32,666 nucleotides of DNA from Acidobacteriota bacterium (lineage in GTDB: Bacteria; Acidobacteriota; Vicinamibacteria; Vicinamibacterales; UBA2999). The notes below the pieces were generated by a model. That model was given only the letters and a program-made list of their open reading frames with translations. It made no database searches and was not told the DNA's origin. Shown piece after piece: positions 31,988 to 32,666 of the stretch. The stretch covers positions 1 to 32,666 of the forward strand of contig JAQBVV010000022.1 in assembly GCA_027622905.1 (NCBI GenBank). Direction: 5' to 3'. Within the stretch, counting starts at the first letter, position 1; the number at the start of each line of letters is the position of its first letter. Both the position numbers and the translations under genes were made by a program.

Positions 31988-31992
31988 CCTCC
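31988..31992 (-). promoter_or_regulatory. Ribosome site deciding the TTG start of the sigma-54 activator
   Basis: GGAGG on the minus strand, 7 nt before the TTG at 31980. The frame is open for 12 more codons up to the TAG of the GAF gene, with no ATG or GTG in between, so this site is what supports the start. Confidence 0.8.
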
Positions 31993-32016
31993 GATGAGTT
32001 CTGGAATCCAGTTGGA

Positions 32017-32666
32017 CTAGCCGCGGACGGGAAAAGAAACGACGTTCAGGCCCGTCTTCGACTTCAGCGAACTTAGCCGGTCTGCGAGAGCCGAAGAAAG
32101 TTGCTCGAAGGCACAGCTGTGAAGATCTCCAAAAGCGTTCTCCGTCGGGGAGTACGCCGTGAGCTCTCCGAGGAGCAGCTCCCCGTCAGCAAGCGGCGTA
32201 CTAATCGTGGCACGCATATGGGGCGTGAAGAACGTTGCGATTTGCGCTAGGTCCAAGGAAGCGTCCGAGTTGACCGAAGTTTGGCGATTAGCTGCAGACC
32301 AACCCGTCACCCGTTCGCCCATGTTTATGACCAACCCATCAAGGAATCTCTGGTCGTCTCCGCTCGTAATCCGGCATATCAATCTATCGGCGCTGGCGTC
32401 GTATTCAAAAAGAGCGTACACAGTTGCTGGCGTGACGTGGCGGAGAGCGTGCGCTGCGGCGTGCAGCGCTTCTGCGGCGGAGGTGGCCTTCGCTACCTCC
32501 CTGGCTCCTGCCTCCAATAGCTCGGCTTCAGATGCGCTAGCGCGAATCCTCTTAAGCGCGGCGGGTCCGCGGCTGTCGGAAGACTCGATAAGCCCTCTAG
32601 CGTCGATCAGGCTTCGAGCCTCATGGCGGGGATGTCCCGTGCGCTGTTGAAACTCGGCGGCGGCTC
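32017..32666 (-). CDS. GAF-domain protein, C-terminal part (cut by window edge)
   Basis: An open frame of 215 codons plus a TAG stop that continues off the window with no start inside a firm context; an internal TTG at 32517 is not needed. From about 60 residues in, a GAF domain is visible (TSAAEALHAAAHALRHV, ATVYALFEYDASADRLICR, NMGERVTGWSAANRQ, ISTPLADGELLLGELTAYSP). GAF domains bind small ligands such as cyclic nucleotides and often sit in signalling proteins with HD-GYP, GGDEF or kinase parts. The upstream residues in view show no such domain and the protein ends shortly after GAF, so any output domain must lie N-terminal, outside the window. It lies directly upstream of the sigma-54 activator in the same frame. 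Confidence 0.7.
   Translation of the reverse strand, partial: AAAEFQQRTGHPRHEARSLIDARGLIESSDSRGPAALKRIRASASEAELLEAGAREVAKATSAAEALHAAAHALRHVTPATVYALFEYDASADRLICRITSGDDQRFLDGLVINMGERVTGWSAANRQTSVNSDASLDLAQIATFFTPHMRATISTPLADGELLLGELTAYSPTENAFGDLHSCAFEQLSSALADRLSSLKSKTGLNVVSFPVRG

Noticed and set aside
1-32666. tRNA, rRNA, CRISPR array or prophage attachment site
   Set aside because: I looked for T-loop-like sequences, regularly spaced direct repeats and integrase-flanked repeats and saw none; small RNAs cannot be excluded by eye.

Overview
The window looks like chromosomal DNA of a high-GC Gram-negative bacterium, most likely an acidobacterium of the Vicinamibacteria type. I infer this from family content and ran no search. 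The families are a c-type cytochrome of the photosynthetic-reaction-centre subunit type in a non-phototrophic setting, exported DUF6152 proteins, a CBM9-like/DUF5916 outer-membrane protein, an exported M1 peptidase and a TPR-containing sigma-54 activator. There are about 22 convincing protein genes, one intact insertion sequence, no RNA genes and no CRISPR array.

Layout. 150-2678 (-) encodes a three-domain acyl-activating enzyme/acyl carrier/acyltransferase. It diverges from an atypical SDR at 2812-3729 (+). 3962-7541 (+) is a run of four exported proteins (dihaem-type cytochrome, DUF6152 protein, two proteins without known function) with a terminator-like hairpin inside and another at the end. 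7793-8998 (+) is an OFA-type MFS transporter, facing an exported B3-type metallo-hydrolase (9336-10259, -). That gene diverges from an acyl-CoA ligase (10348-11919, +). Next come a Tat-exported 2-haloacid dehalogenase-like protein (11959-12735, -) and a DUF5916 protein (12902-15163, +). An IS1380-family element (about 15204-16882) sits between the latter and a CCA-adding-type nucleotidyltransferase (16883-18262, -), exactly at that gene's stop codon.

18306-19460 (+) is an M20 peptidase whose 3' end overlaps proline dehydrogenase (19444-20397, -). A leftward DUF4149 / NAD-type isocitrate dehydrogenase / PlsB-like acyltransferase set (20749-23495) diverges from transketolase (23529-25391, +). 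The right end is leftward: a GAF-domain protein cut by the window edge, a TPR + sigma-54 activator, an M1 peptidase, a membrane protein and a DinB protein.

Most genes are metabolic: fatty-acid activation and phospholipid acylation, central carbon, proline and peptide use, plus a strong exported component. The best candidate for an undescribed system is the exported cytochrome/DUF6152 cluster. The clearest unexpected pattern is regulatory: eight genes have a -10-like hexamer only 6-9 nt before the preferred start codon, most often exactly 9 nt, which suggests leaderless transcripts. Genes with strong Shine-Dalgarno sites, including three TTG starts, form the contrasting class.
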